Shown: positions 1 through 9,088, counted from the first letter of the stretch. The stretch is DNA of 64,000 nt from Rhodococcus sp. H36-A4 (GCF_027158005.1 NZ_JAPVLQ010000005.1:372001-436000); one strand, 5' to 3'. Notes: generated from the sequence alone by a model not told the origin. Numbers and translations are program-made.

Positions 1-51
1 AGGTTACTCTGGAGTAAGGTAATGGGGATCACATCGCTCGAAGGGGAGTAC

Positions 52-1827
52 ATGGCTGTCGACGCCCGTCAGAAGATTGGACTGACCGACCTCGCGGTCG
101 CGTTGCCGAAAATGGTGACGGAGGTGCCGAGCCTGCTGCGCGGTGTCCTGGGATTCACTCGCAAACCTCATCACAAGGCCTCGATCGGCCTGGTGTTTCA
201 GGATGCTGCTGCCAAGCGCGGAGACCGCCCCTTCGTGCGATTCGAAGGTGAATCGGTGTCGTACGCCGACGCCAATTCGATGGTCAATCGGTATGCCCAC
301 GTGTTCACCGACCTGGGCGTCAAGCGCGGCGACGTGGTCGGTGTACTCAGCAAGAACAGGCCGGAGGCGCTTTTCGCGGCGCTCGCTGCCGTCAAGCTCG
401 GCGCTACCGCAGGAATGCTCAACTACAACCAGCGGGGCGACGTCCTCGAGCACAGTCTCGGTATCCTGTCGGCGACCGTTCTGGTCCTCGACGAGAACGC
501 TCAGGAAGCGCTCGAATCGTTGGACGACGCTCCCGAGGCGGGCGTGGTGCTGCCGATGGGCGAGCTTGCCGAACTCGCGGCCGGGGCCGGTGCGGACAAT
601 CCTTCGGTGACTGCGGAGATCCAGGCCAAGGAAAACGCCTTCTACATCTTCACCTCTGGCACCACCGGCCTCCCGAAGGCAAGTTTGATGAGCCATTTCC
701 GCTGGCTCAAGTCGATGTCCGGGCTGGGCAACATGGGTGTGCGGCTGCGCGAAGACGACGTCATCTACTGCTGCCTGCCGCTTTATCACAACAATGCACT
801 GACGGTGACGCTGTCATCGGTGCTCGCCGGCGGTGCGGCGATGGCTATCGGTAAACAGTTCTCGGTCAGCAATTTCTGGGAAGACGTCAAGGTCAACAAG
901 GCAACCGCCTTCACTTACATCGGTGAATTGTGCCGCTACCTGCTGACTCAGGAGAAGCGGCCGGACGACCGAGACAACACGATCGAGCTCGTCGTAGGCA
1001 ACGGCTTACGCCCCGAGATCTGGGAAGAGTTCACCGAGCGTTTCGGAATCTCGCGCGTGGCGGAGTTCTACGGCGCGAGCGAATGCAATATCGCGTTCAT
1101 CAACGCTTTGAACATGAAGAAGACCGCCGGCATTTGCCCTCTGCCGTATGCCGTCGTCGAGTACGACGAGGAGTCGGGCGAGGCAAAGCGCGGAAGTAAC
1201 GGCCGGCTTCGCAAGGTCGGTAGCGGCGAGGTAGGTCTTTTGCTGTCCAAGGTCACCGACCGCGCGCCGTTCGACGGATACTCGGACGAGCAGGCGACGG
1301 AGAAGAAACTCGTCCGAGACGGGTTCAAAGATGGAGACTGCTGGTTCGACACCGGAGACCTGGTCCGGAATCAGGGTTGGATGCACGTCGCGTTCGTCGA
1401 CCGACTCGGTGACACTTTTCGGTGGAAGGGCGAGAACGTCGCGACGACGCAGGTCGAGGGCGCGCTCGGCGGCCACCCGTCGGTGGACGGTGTGGTCGTC
1501 TACGGCGTCGACATCGAAGGAACCGACGGCAAGGCCGGTATGGCTGCGGTGACGTTGCGTGACGGTGAGAGCTTCGATGGAAAATCGGTCGCGAACCATC
1601 TCTACGACAAGCTGCCCTCGTACGCGGTGCCGCTTTTCGTCCGCGTCGTGGACAGTCTCGAGCAGACCTCGACGTTCAAGAGCCAGAAGGTCGAGCTTCG
1701 GAAACTCGGTTACGGCGATGACCCCGAGGCGGAGCTGTACGTTCTCCGCGGCAAGTCCGGTGGGTACGACAAAGCGTACGACGGATATGTCGACGAGGTA
1801 GCGGCAGGCAAGGCCCCCAAAGGGTAG
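52..1827 (+). CDS. fadD6: Long-chain acyl-CoA synthetase, FadD6 type
   Basis: It activates fatty acids to acyl-CoA using ATP and CoA. The AMP-binding P-loop YIFTSGTTGLPKAS lies at about residues 198-211. Further conserved blocks are LPLYHNNA, the GNGLRPEIW region, YGASE, and GDTFRWKGENV near the C-terminal hinge. At about 591 residues it has the usual FadD6 length and reads as FadD6 throughout, including the VLGFTRKPHHKASIGLVFQD opening. I chose ATG 52, with GGGGAG just upstream, because it gives an N-terminus like its relatives. ATG 22, with GGAG seven bases upstream, would add ten residues and cannot be excluded. It precedes folP2-gpgS as in mycobacteria. Confidence 0.93.
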   Translation: MAVDARQKIGLTDLAVALPKMVTEVPSLLRGVLGFTRKPHHKASIGLVFQDAAAKRGDRPFVRFEGESVSYADANSMVNRYAHVFTDLGVKRGDVVGVLSKNRPEALFAALAAVKLGATAGMLNYNQRGDVLEHSLGILSATVLVLDENAQEALESLDDAPEAGVVLPMGELAELAAGAGADNPSVTAEIQAKENAFYIFTSGTTGLPKASLMSHFRWLKSMSGLGNMGVRLREDDVIYCCLPLYHNNALTVTLSSVLAGGAAMAIGKQFSVSNFWEDVKVNKATAFTYIGELCRYLLTQEKRPDDRDNTIELVVGNGLRPEIWEEFTERFGISRVAEFYGASECNIAFINALNMKKTAGICPLPYAVVEYDEESGEAKRGSNGRLRKVGSGEVGLLLSKVTDRAPFDGYSDEQATEKKLVRDGFKDGDCWFDTGDLVRNQGWMHVAFVDRLGDTFRWKGENVATTQVEGALGGHPSVDGVVVYGVDIEGTDGKAGMAAVTLRDGESFDGKSVANHLYDKLPSYAVPLFVRVVDSLEQTSTFKSQKVELRKLGYGDDPEAELYVLRGKSGGYDKAYDGYVDEVAAGKAPKG

Positions 1828-1840
1828 GGAAGAAGCGATG

Positions 1841-1869
1841 CGGCCAGTGTGACGTCCGGCCACTGGCCG
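1841..1869. terminator. Hairpin after fadD6, possible weak terminator
   Basis: A perfect 9-bp inverted repeat (CGGCCAGTG / CACTGGCCG) with an 11-nt loop lies just after the fadD6 stop. No T-run follows, so it may only slow RNA polymerase or protect the RNA end. Confidence 0.4.
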
Positions 1870-1938
1870 AATAGGTCTTCTCGCCCAGCCCAGCGGCCGC
1901 ACAGCATTCGGTGTGCGAAGGGATGCCACTATTGATTC

Positions 1939-2799
1939 ATGAGCACCCTTTGCGGCAAACCGGTCGCCACCGACCGTGCACTCGTCATGGCGATTGTGAA
2001 CCGCACCCCGGATTCGTTCTACGACAAAGGTGCGAATTTCACCGACGATGCGGCTATGGCGTCGGTACACCGTGCTGTCGCAGAGGGCGCGGACATGGTC
2101 GATATCGGCGGCGTCAAAGCCGGACCCGGTGATGTGGTCGATGCGGCCGAGGAAATTCGCCGCGTGATTCCGTTCGTCGAAGCCATTCGAGGCGAGTACC
2201 CCGATCTGCTGATCAGTGTCGATACCTGGCGTAGCGCGGTAGCAAGGCTCGCGTGCGGAGTCGGTGCAGATCTGATCAACGACACCTGGGCAGGGGCCGA
2301 TCCCGATCTCGTTGCGGTCGCGGCGGAAGAGGGCGTCGGGATCGTGTGTTCACACACCGGAGGGGCGACGCCACGCACGCGTCCGCACCGCGTCCGATAT
2401 ACCGATGTCGTCGCCGATGTCGTCGCCGAAGTGACGAAAGCAGCAGAAGCGGCGCTTGCCGCCGGAGTTCGCCGCGACTCGATTCTGATCGATCCGACCC
2501 ACGATTTCGGAAAAAACACCTATCACGGGCTCGAGTTGTTGCGGCGAGTGGACGTTCTTGTAAACACCGGATGGCCAGTGCTGATGGCGCTCAGCAACAA
2601 GGATTTCATAGGCGAGACTCTAGGTGTAGAACTCGCCGACCGGTTGGAGGGAACATTGGCAGCGACAGCATTGGCCGCAGCAGGCGGAGCTCGCATGTTC
2701 CGAGTGCACGAGGTCGCATCGACCAGAAGAGTCGTGGACATGGTTGCCGCAATTCTGGGGACGAGGATTCCCGAACGAACCATCAGGGGGCTCGCATGA
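1939..2799 (+). CDS. folP2: Dihydropteroate synthase-family protein FolP2
   Basis: This is a TIM-barrel pterin-binding protein of 286 residues. It carries MAIVNRTPDSFYDKG at the N-terminus, VDIGGVKAGPG, ISVDTWR, LINDTW and LMALSNKDFIGETLG, the motifs of DHPS. The mycobacterial FolP2 in the same position is known not to replace the true folate enzyme FolP1, so folate synthesis should not be assumed. Its stop overlaps the gpgS start (ATGA), which points to translational coupling and suggests a job tied to GpgS. The start lies in the motif CACTATTGATTCATG with no Shine-Dalgarno sequence; a leaderless transcript is possible. Confidence 0.9.
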   Translation: MSTLCGKPVATDRALVMAIVNRTPDSFYDKGANFTDDAAMASVHRAVAEGADMVDIGGVKAGPGDVVDAAEEIRRVIPFVEAIRGEYPDLLISVDTWRSAVARLACGVGADLINDTWAGADPDLVAVAAEEGVGIVCSHTGGATPRTRPHRVRYTDVVADVVAEVTKAAEAALAAGVRRDSILIDPTHDFGKNTYHGLELLRRVDVLVNTGWPVLMALSNKDFIGETLGVELADRLEGTLAATALAAAGGARMFRVHEVASTRRVVDMVAAILGTRIPERTIRGLA

Positions 2800-3728
2800 C
2801 GTTGGCCGACCGAACGGCTGTGAGGGAGTCGTGGGCAGCCACGCACAGTTGGGATGAACCGTCGTGGTCTCTGGCGGAGCTGGAAGCAGCGAAGAAGGGC
2901 CGGACCGTGTCGGTGGTTCTACCAGCCCTCGACGAAGAACAGACCGTGGCCGCGGTCATCGACACGATCCACCCATTGCTGGGAGGCTTGGTCGACGAAC
3001 TGATCGTCTTGGACTCCGGATCCACCGACGCCACCGCAGAACGTGCAAGGGCAGCCGGTGCACGGGTGATCAGTCGAGAGGAAGCAATTCCAGGACTCGA
3101 ACCCGTGCCAGGCAAAGGTGAAGTGTTGTGGCGCGCAGTCGCAGCGTCGACCGGCGATCTCATCGCCTTCGTGGACTCCGACCTCATCAACCCCGACCCG
3201 GCCTTCGTTCCGAAGCTGCTGGGGCCGTTGTTGACGGTCGAGGGAATCCACCTGGTGAAGGGGTATTACCGGCGTCCGTTACGGGTGAGCGGCGGCGAGG
3301 ACGCCAACGGTGGAGGACGGGTCACCGAGCTCGTCGCCCGCCCCCTGCTGGCAGCTATGCGTCCAGAATTGACCAGCGTGATCCAACCGCTCGGGGGTGA
3401 GTACGCGGGAACCCGCGAGTTGTTGTCTGCCGTCCCGTTCGCGCCCGGCTACGGCGTCGAGATCGGACTGCTGCTCGATACCTACGATCGGCTCGGCCTA
3501 GACGCCATCGGCCAGGTCAACCTCGGTGTGCGCAAGCATCGGAACCGTCCGCTCGTCGAACTCGGTGCCATGAGTCGTCAGATTGTCGGCACCATGCTCG
3601 GTCGATGCGGAATCCCGGACTCGGGAGCCGGGCTGACACAGTTCCGCGTCGACGGTGACTCGTTCGTCCCGTTCTCGACGGAGGTCTCGTTGGAGGATCG
3701 ACCGGCTATCAACACCTTGCACGTGTGA
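2796..3728 (+). CDS. gpgS: Glucosyl-3-phosphoglycerate synthase
   Basis: A GT-A family glycosyltransferase of 310 residues, GT81 type. It transfers glucose from a nucleotide sugar to 3-phosphoglycerate, the first committed step of methylglucose lipopolysaccharide synthesis in mycobacteria and of glucosylglycerate elsewhere. It shows the N-terminal nucleotide-binding VSVVLPALDEEQTV, then LDSGSTD, and the metal-binding D-S-D at residues 127-129 (FVDSDL). Other family blocks are VKGYYRRPL, the QPLGGEYAG acceptor loop, and GYGVEIGLLLD. The start overlaps the folP2 stop, with AGGGGG upstream. It matches Rv1208 in length and context. Confidence 0.95.
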   Translation: MTLADRTAVRESWAATHSWDEPSWSLAELEAAKKGRTVSVVLPALDEEQTVAAVIDTIHPLLGGLVDELIVLDSGSTDATAERARAAGARVISREEAIPGLEPVPGKGEVLWRAVAASTGDLIAFVDSDLINPDPAFVPKLLGPLLTVEGIHLVKGYYRRPLRVSGGEDANGGGRVTELVARPLLAAMRPELTSVIQPLGGEYAGTRELLSAVPFAPGYGVEIGLLLDTYDRLGLDAIGQVNLGVRKHRNRPLVELGAMSRQIVGTMLGRCGIPDSGAGLTQFRVDGDSFVPFSTEVSLEDRPAINTLHV

Positions 3729-3757
3729 CGGGCAGGGCTGCGTGAGACTATCGATCC

Positions 3758-4045
3758 ATGCTGACGCTACTTCTCTACGTCGTCATCATCGCCGTGATCG
3801 CAGCCCTGCTCTTCTTCGTGGCAAGCGTGGTGTTCGGACGCGGTGAAGAATTCGAACCGCTGCCCGAAGGCACCACCGCTACGGTGCTGCCCGCGGAAGG
3901 TGTGACCGGTGACGATGTACGAACGCTGAAATTCCAGCAAACGGTGCGTGGCTACAAGCAGAGCGAAGTCGACTGGGCTCTCGACCGGCTGGGTGCCGAG
4001 ATCGACCTGTTGAGGTCTGCTCTGGCAGCGAAGTCCGAGGAATGA
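3758..4045 (+). CDS. Small membrane protein with DivIVA-type segment
   Basis: This 95-residue protein has one N-terminal membrane helix at about residues 3-26, then a cytosolic part. Its C-terminal RTLKFQQTVRGYKQSEVDWALDRLGAEIDLLR is the DivIVA/Wag31 N-terminal domain motif (F-x-x-x-x-R-G-Y-x-x-x-x-V-x-x-x-L). It likely binds or imitates Wag31 partners at the inner membrane surface, but the exact role is not known. It equals Rv1209 in position. The start codon of tag overlaps its stop, so the two are co-translated. Confidence 0.82.
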   Translation: MLTLLLYVVIIAVIAALLFFVASVVFGRGEEFEPLPEGTTATVLPAEGVTGDDVRTLKFQQTVRGYKQSEVDWALDRLGAEIDLLRSALAAKSEE

Positions 4046-4650
4046 CGGCGGTACCCGGACCCGACGGGCTACTGCGCTGTCCATGGGGTGCCACGGCAGA
4101 CGACCTCTATCGGGAGTATCACGACACCGAATGGGGCCGGGAAGTGCACGGCCGGGATGCCCTGTACGAGCGACTGTGCCTCGAATCGTTTCAATCCGGA
4201 CTGTCCTGGATCACCATCCTGCGTAAACGCGAGAGCTTTCGGCGCGCGTTCGCGGGTTTCGACCCGGAGAGAGTCGCTCGGTTCGGCGAGGACGACGTTT
4301 CCCGACTGATGGCCGATGCCTCCATCGTCCGCAACAAGGCCAAGATCGCCGCAACGATAGCCAACGCGCGGGTCGTCCTCGACCTGGTTGGAACCGATCT
4401 CGATACTTTGCTGTGGTCGTTCGTGACCCCGCCGCGACCGAGCCGGCTCGTCGACGCCTCGGAGGTGCCGGCGGTCACCGCGGAGTCGACGGCGATGGCC
4501 GCCGACCTCAAGCGCCGTGGCCTGCGGTTCTTCGGACCGACAACGGCCTACGCACTGATGCAGGCCACCGGAATGGTGGACGATCACCTGTCTGGCTGTC
4601 TGGTGCCGGCCCTCAATACCGACTCCAGTTCCCGATATCGGGCTCGATAG
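4042..4650 (+). CDS. tag: DNA-3-methyladenine glycosylase I
   Basis: It removes 3-methyladenine from alkylated DNA in base excision repair. The 202-residue protein has the TagI zinc ligands in their usual spacing: Cys13, His27 (YHDTEWG), and His182/Cys186 (HLSGC). It also has the LYERLCLESFQSGLSWITILRKR helix and the FFGPTTAYALMQATGMVDDH region that carries the hairpin and catalytic aspartates. ATG overlaps the previous stop. A strong intrinsic terminator follows directly, closing the gpgS-tag operon. Confidence 0.95.
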   Translation: MTAVPGPDGLLRCPWGATADDLYREYHDTEWGREVHGRDALYERLCLESFQSGLSWITILRKRESFRRAFAGFDPERVARFGEDDVSRLMADASIVRNKAKIAATIANARVVLDLVGTDLDTLLWSFVTPPRPSRLVDASEVPAVTAESTAMAADLKRRGLRFFGPTTAYALMQATGMVDDHLSGCLVPALNTDSSSRYRAR

Positions 4651-4672
4651 GGAAGAATAGTGATCAAGAACC

Positions 4673-4702
4673 TTTCTCGCCCTGCGGCGAGAAATCTTTT
4701 TT
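4673..4702 (+). terminator. Intrinsic terminator after tag
   Basis: A perfect 9-bp stem (TTTCTCGCC / GGCGAGAAA) with a 4-nt loop CTGC is followed by TCTTTTTT. It is the clearest rho-independent terminator in the window. Confidence 0.9.
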
Positions 4703-4748
4703 GGCCGAGGCGCAGTGCAGTGTGGCGCAGATCTGGAGGGAGCAGAGG

Positions 4749-4916
4749 ATGGCGGCTATGAAGCCCCGGACCGGAGACGGTCCCCTCGAAGCAACCAAAG
4801 AGGGACGAGGAATCGTGATGAGGGTGCCGCTGGAAGGCGGTGGGCGCCTGGTCGTCGAACTCACCCCAGACGAGGCAGCAGCACTCGGTGAGGAATTGAG
4901 GGGCGTCACCGGATAG
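4749..4916 (+). CDS. DUF3117 small conserved protein
   Basis: This 55-residue protein starts MAAMKPRTGDGP and continues through EGRGIVMRVPLEGGGRLVVELTPDEAAALGEEL. It is almost identical to Rv1211 and its actinobacterial relatives and has no known function. The start is supported by GGAGGGAG about eight bases upstream. It sits as its own unit between two terminators (4673-4702 and 4938-4968). Strong conservation and a standalone transcript suggest a housekeeping role. The reading frame is open further upstream, but only this part matches the family. Confidence 0.9.
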   Translation: MAAMKPRTGDGPLEATKEGRGIVMRVPLEGGGRLVVELTPDEAAALGEELRGVTG

Positions 4917-4937
4917 CTGTTGTTCTTTTCTGCCCAT

Positions 4938-4968
4938 AGCCCCGTGCGCGAAGTCGGCGAACGGGGCT
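4938..4968 (+). terminator. Hairpin after the DUF3117 gene
   Basis: An 8-bp stem (AGCCCCGT / ACGGGGCT) has a 15-nt loop and is followed by TTGTGG. The T-run is short, so termination may be partial. Confidence 0.55.
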
Positions 4969-5003
4969 TTGTGGTGATGCCAGTCCATACGGAGAGAACA
5001 TAA

Positions 5004-5855
5004 ATGCTGAGCGAAGTCATGGATCTACTGGTGTGTCCGCACTGCACCTCGGATCTCGAAGCCATCGGCGATGGTCGTGTCGTGCGGTGCGGGCGTGGGC
5101 ATACCTTCGACGTCGCACGTCAGGGCTACGTCAGTTTGCTGGCGGGAAACGCGGGCAAGATCGTCGGTGATTCCGCCGAGATGATCGACGCGCGGTCGGA
5201 GTTTCTCGATAGTGGACACTTCGATCGGATCATCGCGGCCGTAGCTGCGGCTATGTCGGCACACGATCCTGCCACCGTGCTCGAGGTGGGCGCGGGTACC
5301 GGACACTATCTGGCGGCAGTACTCGAGACGTTCGAGCGCATGAGGGGCGTCGGAATCGACGTCTCCAAGCCGGCCGCCAGAAAAGTGGCTCGTGCGCATC
5401 CACGACTGGGATCCGTCGTGGCCGACGTATGGCAACCACTGCCGGTGCGTACTGGATCGATCGACGCGGTCAGTTGCGTGTTTTCGCCGCGGAACGCCGC
5501 TGAGCTACGACGCATTCTCGCTCCGAACGGAGTTCTGGTCGTCGTCACGCCGACCGAACATCATCAGCAGGAACTGATCGAAACCCTCGGCCTCCTCCGT
5601 GTCGACGAGGACAAGGCCCGGCGCCTCGGAGAATCGCTCGCCGGCCGCTTCGAGCAGCTGAACGCTACCCGCATCGAGTTCACGATGGCGCTCGGTCACG
5701 TGAGCATCGCAAGCCTTGTGGGGATGGGCCCGTCGGCGCGGCACTCCACAGATGCCTCGCGCCGCACTGCAATTGCAGCATTACCTGACACAGTCGAGGT
5801 AACGGCCTCGGTGACAGTCGGAACTTACCGCGCCCTGGCCAGCGCTGCGTTGTAG
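5004..5855 (+). CDS. 23S rRNA (guanine-N1) methyltransferase, RlmA/TlrB family
   Basis: This 283-residue protein has an N-terminal zinc ribbon: Cys11, Cys14, Cys29 and His33 (CPHC ... CGRGH). A class I SAM-dependent methyltransferase domain follows, with VLEVGAGTGHYL at about residue 92 and FSPRNAAELRRIL. The family methylates G745 or G748 in helix 35 of 23S rRNA; some members give tylosin-type macrolide resistance. Which guanine is modified cannot be told from sequence. The last 31 bases overlap the 3' end of glgM on the opposite strand. The start has GGAGAG about 11 bases upstream. Confidence 0.85.
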   Translation: MLSEVMDLLVCPHCTSDLEAIGDGRVVRCGRGHTFDVARQGYVSLLAGNAGKIVGDSAEMIDARSEFLDSGHFDRIIAAVAAAMSAHDPATVLEVGAGTGHYLAAVLETFERMRGVGIDVSKPAARKVARAHPRLGSVVADVWQPLPVRTGSIDAVSCVFSPRNAAELRRILAPNGVLVVVTPTEHHQQELIETLGLLRVDEDKARRLGESLAGRFEQLNATRIEFTMALGHVSIASLVGMGPSARHSTDASRRTAIAALPDTVEVTASVTVGTYRALASAAL

Positions 5856-7000
5856 ACGTCGATCGTCTGCTGCGCGATGGCAGCCCACGAGAATTCGGCG
5901 ACGGCCCGCGCTCTACCAGCTTTGCCCATCGCCGTCGCAGTCTTCGGGTCGAGCGCGACAGCGTTGACGGTGTCGGCCAAGGAGCGTTCGAATACCTGTG
6001 GCTCATAGGAGTTGTAGTGAACGAGGCGTCCGGTGACACCGTCGTCGATCACCTCGGGAATGCCCCCGACGTCGGATGCGACGACGGCAGTTTCGGTGGC
6101 CATGGCTTCGAGATTGACGATCCCGAGAGGCTCGTACACCGACGGGCACACGAATACGTCTGCCGCCGAAAGTATTTCGCGGACCTTTTCGGTGGGTAGC
6201 ATCTCGCGAACCCAGAACACATTCGATCGGGTCTCGGCGAGTTCGGCGACTGCTCGCTCGGTGTCTGCGGCAATCTCCGGGGTGTCCGGCGCGCCCGCGC
6301 ACAGGACCAGTTGAATGGACGGGTCGAAATGATGCGCTGCCGCAATGAGGTGGCCGACACCCTTCTGGCGGGTGATGCGTCCGACGAACGCCGCCATCGG
6401 CCTGTTCGGGTCGACGCCGATTTCTGCCAGCGCGGAATTCGCGGAGTCCGCCGCTGGACCTGGATGCCAATTCTTGGTGTCGATGCCGTTGCGTACCACG
6501 TGGACTCGGCTGGGATCCAGGCGTGGATAGGCGTCGAGAACATCCTTGGCCATGCCCTCGCTGACCGCGATGACTGCATCTGCGTATTCGACAGCGTTGC
6601 GTTCGGACCAGGAGGAGATGCGATAACCGCCGCCCAGTTGCTCGGCCTTCCACGGCCTGCGGGGCTCGAGTGAATGGGCGGTGAGAATGTGCGGCACGCC
6701 GTACAGTTCGGCCGCGAGATGCCCGGCAAGCCCGGTGTACCAGGTGTGCGAGTGCACGACATCGGCGCCGGCCGCAGCGTTGGCCATCCGTAGTTCGGCG
6801 GACAGCGTCGTCAGGGCCGCGTTGGCCCCTGCCAATGCAGGATCGGGATCGTGAACCTGCGCGGTATCGCGCGGCGCCCCCATACAGTGAATGTCGACCT
6901 CGCACAGGGATCTCAACTGTGCCGATAGCTCGGTCACATGTACACCTGCGCCGCCGTAGACCTCTGGCGGAAATTCCTTTGTCATCATCGCCACGCGCAC
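5825..7000 (-). CDS. glgM: GT4 glucosyltransferase GlgM/GlgA (ADP-glucose to maltose-1-phosphate or glycogen)
   Basis: A GT-B fold enzyme of about 391 residues. It starts MRVAMMTKEFPPEVYGGAGVHVTEL and contains VVHSHTWYTGLAGHL, the sugar-phosphate loop VVRNGID, VGRITRQKGV, and the donor-binding CPSVYEPLGIVNLEAMA. The mycobacterial orthologue Rv1212c makes maltose-1-phosphate from ADP-glucose and glucose-1-phosphate, feeding GlgE. This assignment follows orthology; plain glycogen synthase is the alternative. The frame is open to 7225, but family alignment sets the start at GTG 7000. It diverges from glgC, the enzyme that supplies its donor. Confidence 0.92.
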   Translation of the reverse strand: MRVAMMTKEFPPEVYGGAGVHVTELSAQLRSLCEVDIHCMGAPRDTAQVHDPDPALAGANAALTTLSAELRMANAAAGADVVHSHTWYTGLAGHLAAELYGVPHILTAHSLEPRRPWKAEQLGGGYRISSWSERNAVEYADAVIAVSEGMAKDVLDAYPRLDPSRVHVVRNGIDTKNWHPGPAADSANSALAEIGVDPNRPMAAFVGRITRQKGVGHLIAAAHHFDPSIQLVLCAGAPDTPEIAADTERAVAELAETRSNVFWVREMLPTEKVREILSAADVFVCPSVYEPLGIVNLEAMATETAVVASDVGGIPEVIDDGVTGRLVHYNSYEPQVFERSLADTVNAVALDPKTATAMGKAGRARAVAEFSWAAIAQQTIDVYNAALARAR

Positions 7001-7076
7001 ATCTGTCAACCTACATTCCTTATGTGAACCGCGTGTACTGCTGGCAAGGTTCATCCGGTGCGGATAGGTTGGGCAT
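7001..7076. promoter_or_regulatory. Divergent glgM/glgC promoter region
   Basis: This 76-bp space separates the two divergent genes of ADP-glucose metabolism. For glgC, CTGGCA at 7041-7046 and TAGGTT at 7064-7069 are 17 bases apart and would put the transcription start at or next to GTG 7077, giving a leaderless mRNA. The match to consensus is moderate. Confidence 0.4.
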
Positions 7077-8291
7077 GTGAGGACACAACCGCACGTACTA
7101 GGCATTGTGCTGGCAGGCGGTGAGGGTAAGCGTCTATACCCGATGACCGCCGACCGAGCCAAACCCGCCGTCCCTTTCGGTGGCGCATATCGACTGATCG
7201 ACTTCGTGCTCAGTAATCTCGTCAATGCCGGTTACCTCCGGTTATGCGTGCTGACTCAGTACAAGTCCCATTCGCTGGACCGTCATATCTCGCAGACCTG
7301 GCGACTGTCGGGCTTCGCGGGGGAATACATCACGCCGGTACCGGCGCAGCAACGTCTGGGCCCACGCTGGTACACCGGCAGCGCCGACGCGATCTTCCAG
7401 TCGCTCAACCTCGTCTACGACGAGGACCCCGAGTACATCGTCGTTTTCGGCGCCGATCACGTGTACCGCATGGACCCGGAACAGATGGTCCAGCAACACA
7501 TCGATTCGGGTGCAGGCGTCACAGTGGCGGGCATCAGGGTTCCGCGCAGCGAAGCGTATGCATTCGGCTGCATCGACTCCGACGAGAACGGCAACATCAC
7601 CCAGTTTCTCGAGAAGCCGGCGCACCCACCGGGGACGCCCGACGACCCGAACGTCACCTACGCCTCGATGGGCAACTACGTGTTCACCACCAAGGTGCTC
7701 ATCGACGCCATCAAAGCCGACGCCGAGAACTCCGACTCCGACCACGACATGGGCGGCGACATCATCCCGGCTCTCGTCGAAGCGGGCGTCGCGTCTGTAT
7801 ACGACTTCAACGACAACGTCGTTCCCGGTGCTACCGAACGCGATCGGGGCTACTGGCGTGACGTCGGGACCATCGACGCGTTCTACGACGCGCACATGGA
7901 TCTGGTGTCCGTGCATCCGATCTTCAATCTCTACAACCGTCGCTGGCCGATTCGCGGTGCCGCCGAAAACCTTCCGCCCGCAAAATTCGTACAGGGCGGT
8001 CTCGCACAGGAATCCGTTGTAGGCGCAGGCTGCATCCTGTCGGCGGCAACGGTACGCAACTCGGTTCTGAGTTCGAACGTCATGATCGACAGTGGTGCGA
8101 CCGTGGAGGGCAGCGTCCTGATGCCCGGGGTGAAAATCGGCAAGGGTGCGGTCGTTCGTCGGGCGATCCTGGACAAGAACGTCGTCGTCGGTGACGGCGA
8201 AATAGTCGGCGTCGACATCGAGCGTGACAAAGAGCGGTTCAACGTCTCCGCCGGTGGCGTCGTCACCGTCGGCAAAGGCATCTGGATCTAG
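7077..8291 (+). CDS. glgC: Glucose-1-phosphate adenylyltransferase
   Basis: It makes ADP-glucose from glucose-1-phosphate and ATP, the donor for GlgM and glycogen synthesis. It has 404 residues. The nucleotidyltransferase signature [25 protein letters not shown] is at residues 12-36, with [10 protein letters not shown] (metal-binding Asp) and GYWRDVGT following. The C-terminal left-handed beta-helix repeats ([20 protein letters not shown]) form the regulatory domain. The start is GTG. After the stop there is a short imperfect duplication (two copies of CAGCCC(C)TTACAGCT within 8292-8322). Confidence 0.96.
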   Translation: MRTQPHVLGIVLAGGEGKRLYPMTADRAKPAVPFGGAYRLIDFVLSNLVNAGYLRLCVLTQYKSHSLDRHISQTWRLSGFAGEYITPVPAQQRLGPRWYTGSADAIFQSLNLVYDEDPEYIVVFGADHVYRMDPEQMVQQHIDSGAGVTVAGIRVPRSEAYAFGCIDSDENGNITQFLEKPAHPPGTPDDPNVTYASMGNYVFTTKVLIDAIKADAENSDSDHDMGGDIIPALVEAGVASVYDFNDNVVPGATERDRGYWRDVGTIDAFYDAHMDLVSVHPIFNLYNRRWPIRGAAENLPPAKFVQGGLAQESVVGAGCILSAATVRNSVLSSNVMIDSGATVEGSVLMPGVKIGKGAVVRRAILDKNVVVGDGEIVGVDIERDKERFNVSAGGVVTVGKGIWI

Positions 8292-8334
8292 CAGCCCTTA
8301 CAGCTGGCAGCCCCTTACAGCTAGCCGCCCTTGT

Positions 8335-8967
8335 TCAGCTCCGTGAGGCGCAGATCAGCCCGTCGCCGAGGGGGAGAAGGACTGTCGTGAGGCGGTCGTC
8401 CTCGGCGATGGCGCGGGCGGCGGCACGGACGGCGACGGTAGTGGCGTCACGCTGGGTGGAGTCTGGAACCCGTCCGCCCAGCAGGGCGTTGTGCAGCATC
8501 AGAACTCCGCCGGGTCGAAGTAGTCGCACGCTCTCCTGTACGAAATGCAGATGGTCCACTGGACTGGTGTCGATGAACACCAAGTCGTAGGTGTCGTCGG
8601 CGAGGCGGGGGAGGACATCGAGCGCCCAACCGTTGATGAGGCGCGTTCGAGACGGCGCGATACCCCCGGCACGGAATGCTTCCTTGGCGGCGCGCTGATG
8701 CTCGGGTTCGGTGTCGATGGTGGTGAGCACGCCGTCCTCGCGCATGCCGTCGAGCAGCCACAGGCCGGACACTCCGGCGCCCGTTCCGACCTCGACTACG
8801 GTCTTGGCGCCGAGCATCTGGGCGAAGATGCTCAGCACCGCCCCGACGGACGGCGGCACGGGTGCGGCGCCGAGATCGTCCGCGCGTTCGCGTGCATTGA
8901 CGAGGATCTCGTCTTCCTGCACGGACTCCTCGGCGTAGGTGAGCAACTTCTCGGCATTTGTCAGCAC
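8335..8967 (-). CDS. SAM-dependent O-methyltransferase (Rv1220c-like)
   Basis: A 210-residue class I methyltransferase. SAM motif I is [16 protein letters not shown]. Next come [16 protein letters not shown] (acidic motif II), [12 protein letters not shown] and [19 protein letters not shown], the O-methyltransferase family 3 (catechol/caffeoyl-CoA type) pattern. The substrate is unknown. It is the conserved divergent neighbour of sigE in mycobacteria as well. The start is GTG 8967; no good ribosome-binding site is visible upstream, and the 33-bp repeats begin 22 bases away. Confidence 0.85.
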   Translation of the reverse strand: MLTNAEKLLTYAEESVQEDEILVNARERADDLGAAPVPPSVGAVLSIFAQMLGAKTVVEVGTGAGVSGLWLLDGMREDGVLTTIDTEPEHQRAAKEAFRAGGIAPSRTRLINGWALDVLPRLADDTYDLVFIDTSPVDHLHFVQESVRLLRPGGVLMLHNALLGGRVPDSTQRDATTVAVRAAARAIAEDDRLTTVLLPLGDGLICASRS

Positions 8968-8989
8968 ATGCCGAGGCTATCTTGGCAGG

Positions 8990-9088
8990 AGCGAAGCCTG
9001 CGGAGCGACTCGGTCGATCTGCAGCGAAGCCTGCGGAGCGACTCGGTCGATCTGCAGCGAAGCCTGCGGAGCGACTCGGTCGATCTGC
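8990..9088. repeat. Three perfect 33-bp tandem repeats upstream of sigE
   Basis: Copies lie at 8990-9022, 9023-9055 and 9056-9088 and are identical. Each starts AGCGAAGCCTGCGGAGCGAC and ends TCGATCTGC. Because 33 is a multiple of three, the array stays open in several frames (for example as an 11-residue [11 protein letters not shown] repeat), but no gene can be argued for it. The array fills the space between the divergent methyltransferase and sigE genes. Confidence 0.97.

Noticed and set aside
8291-8335. Short direct repeat after glgC as a mobile-element target duplication
   Set aside because: Two adjacent copies of about 15 bases without any element between or around them fit slippage better.
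8990-9088. CRISPR-like array
   Set aside because: The copies are directly adjacent with no spacers, and no cas genes are present.
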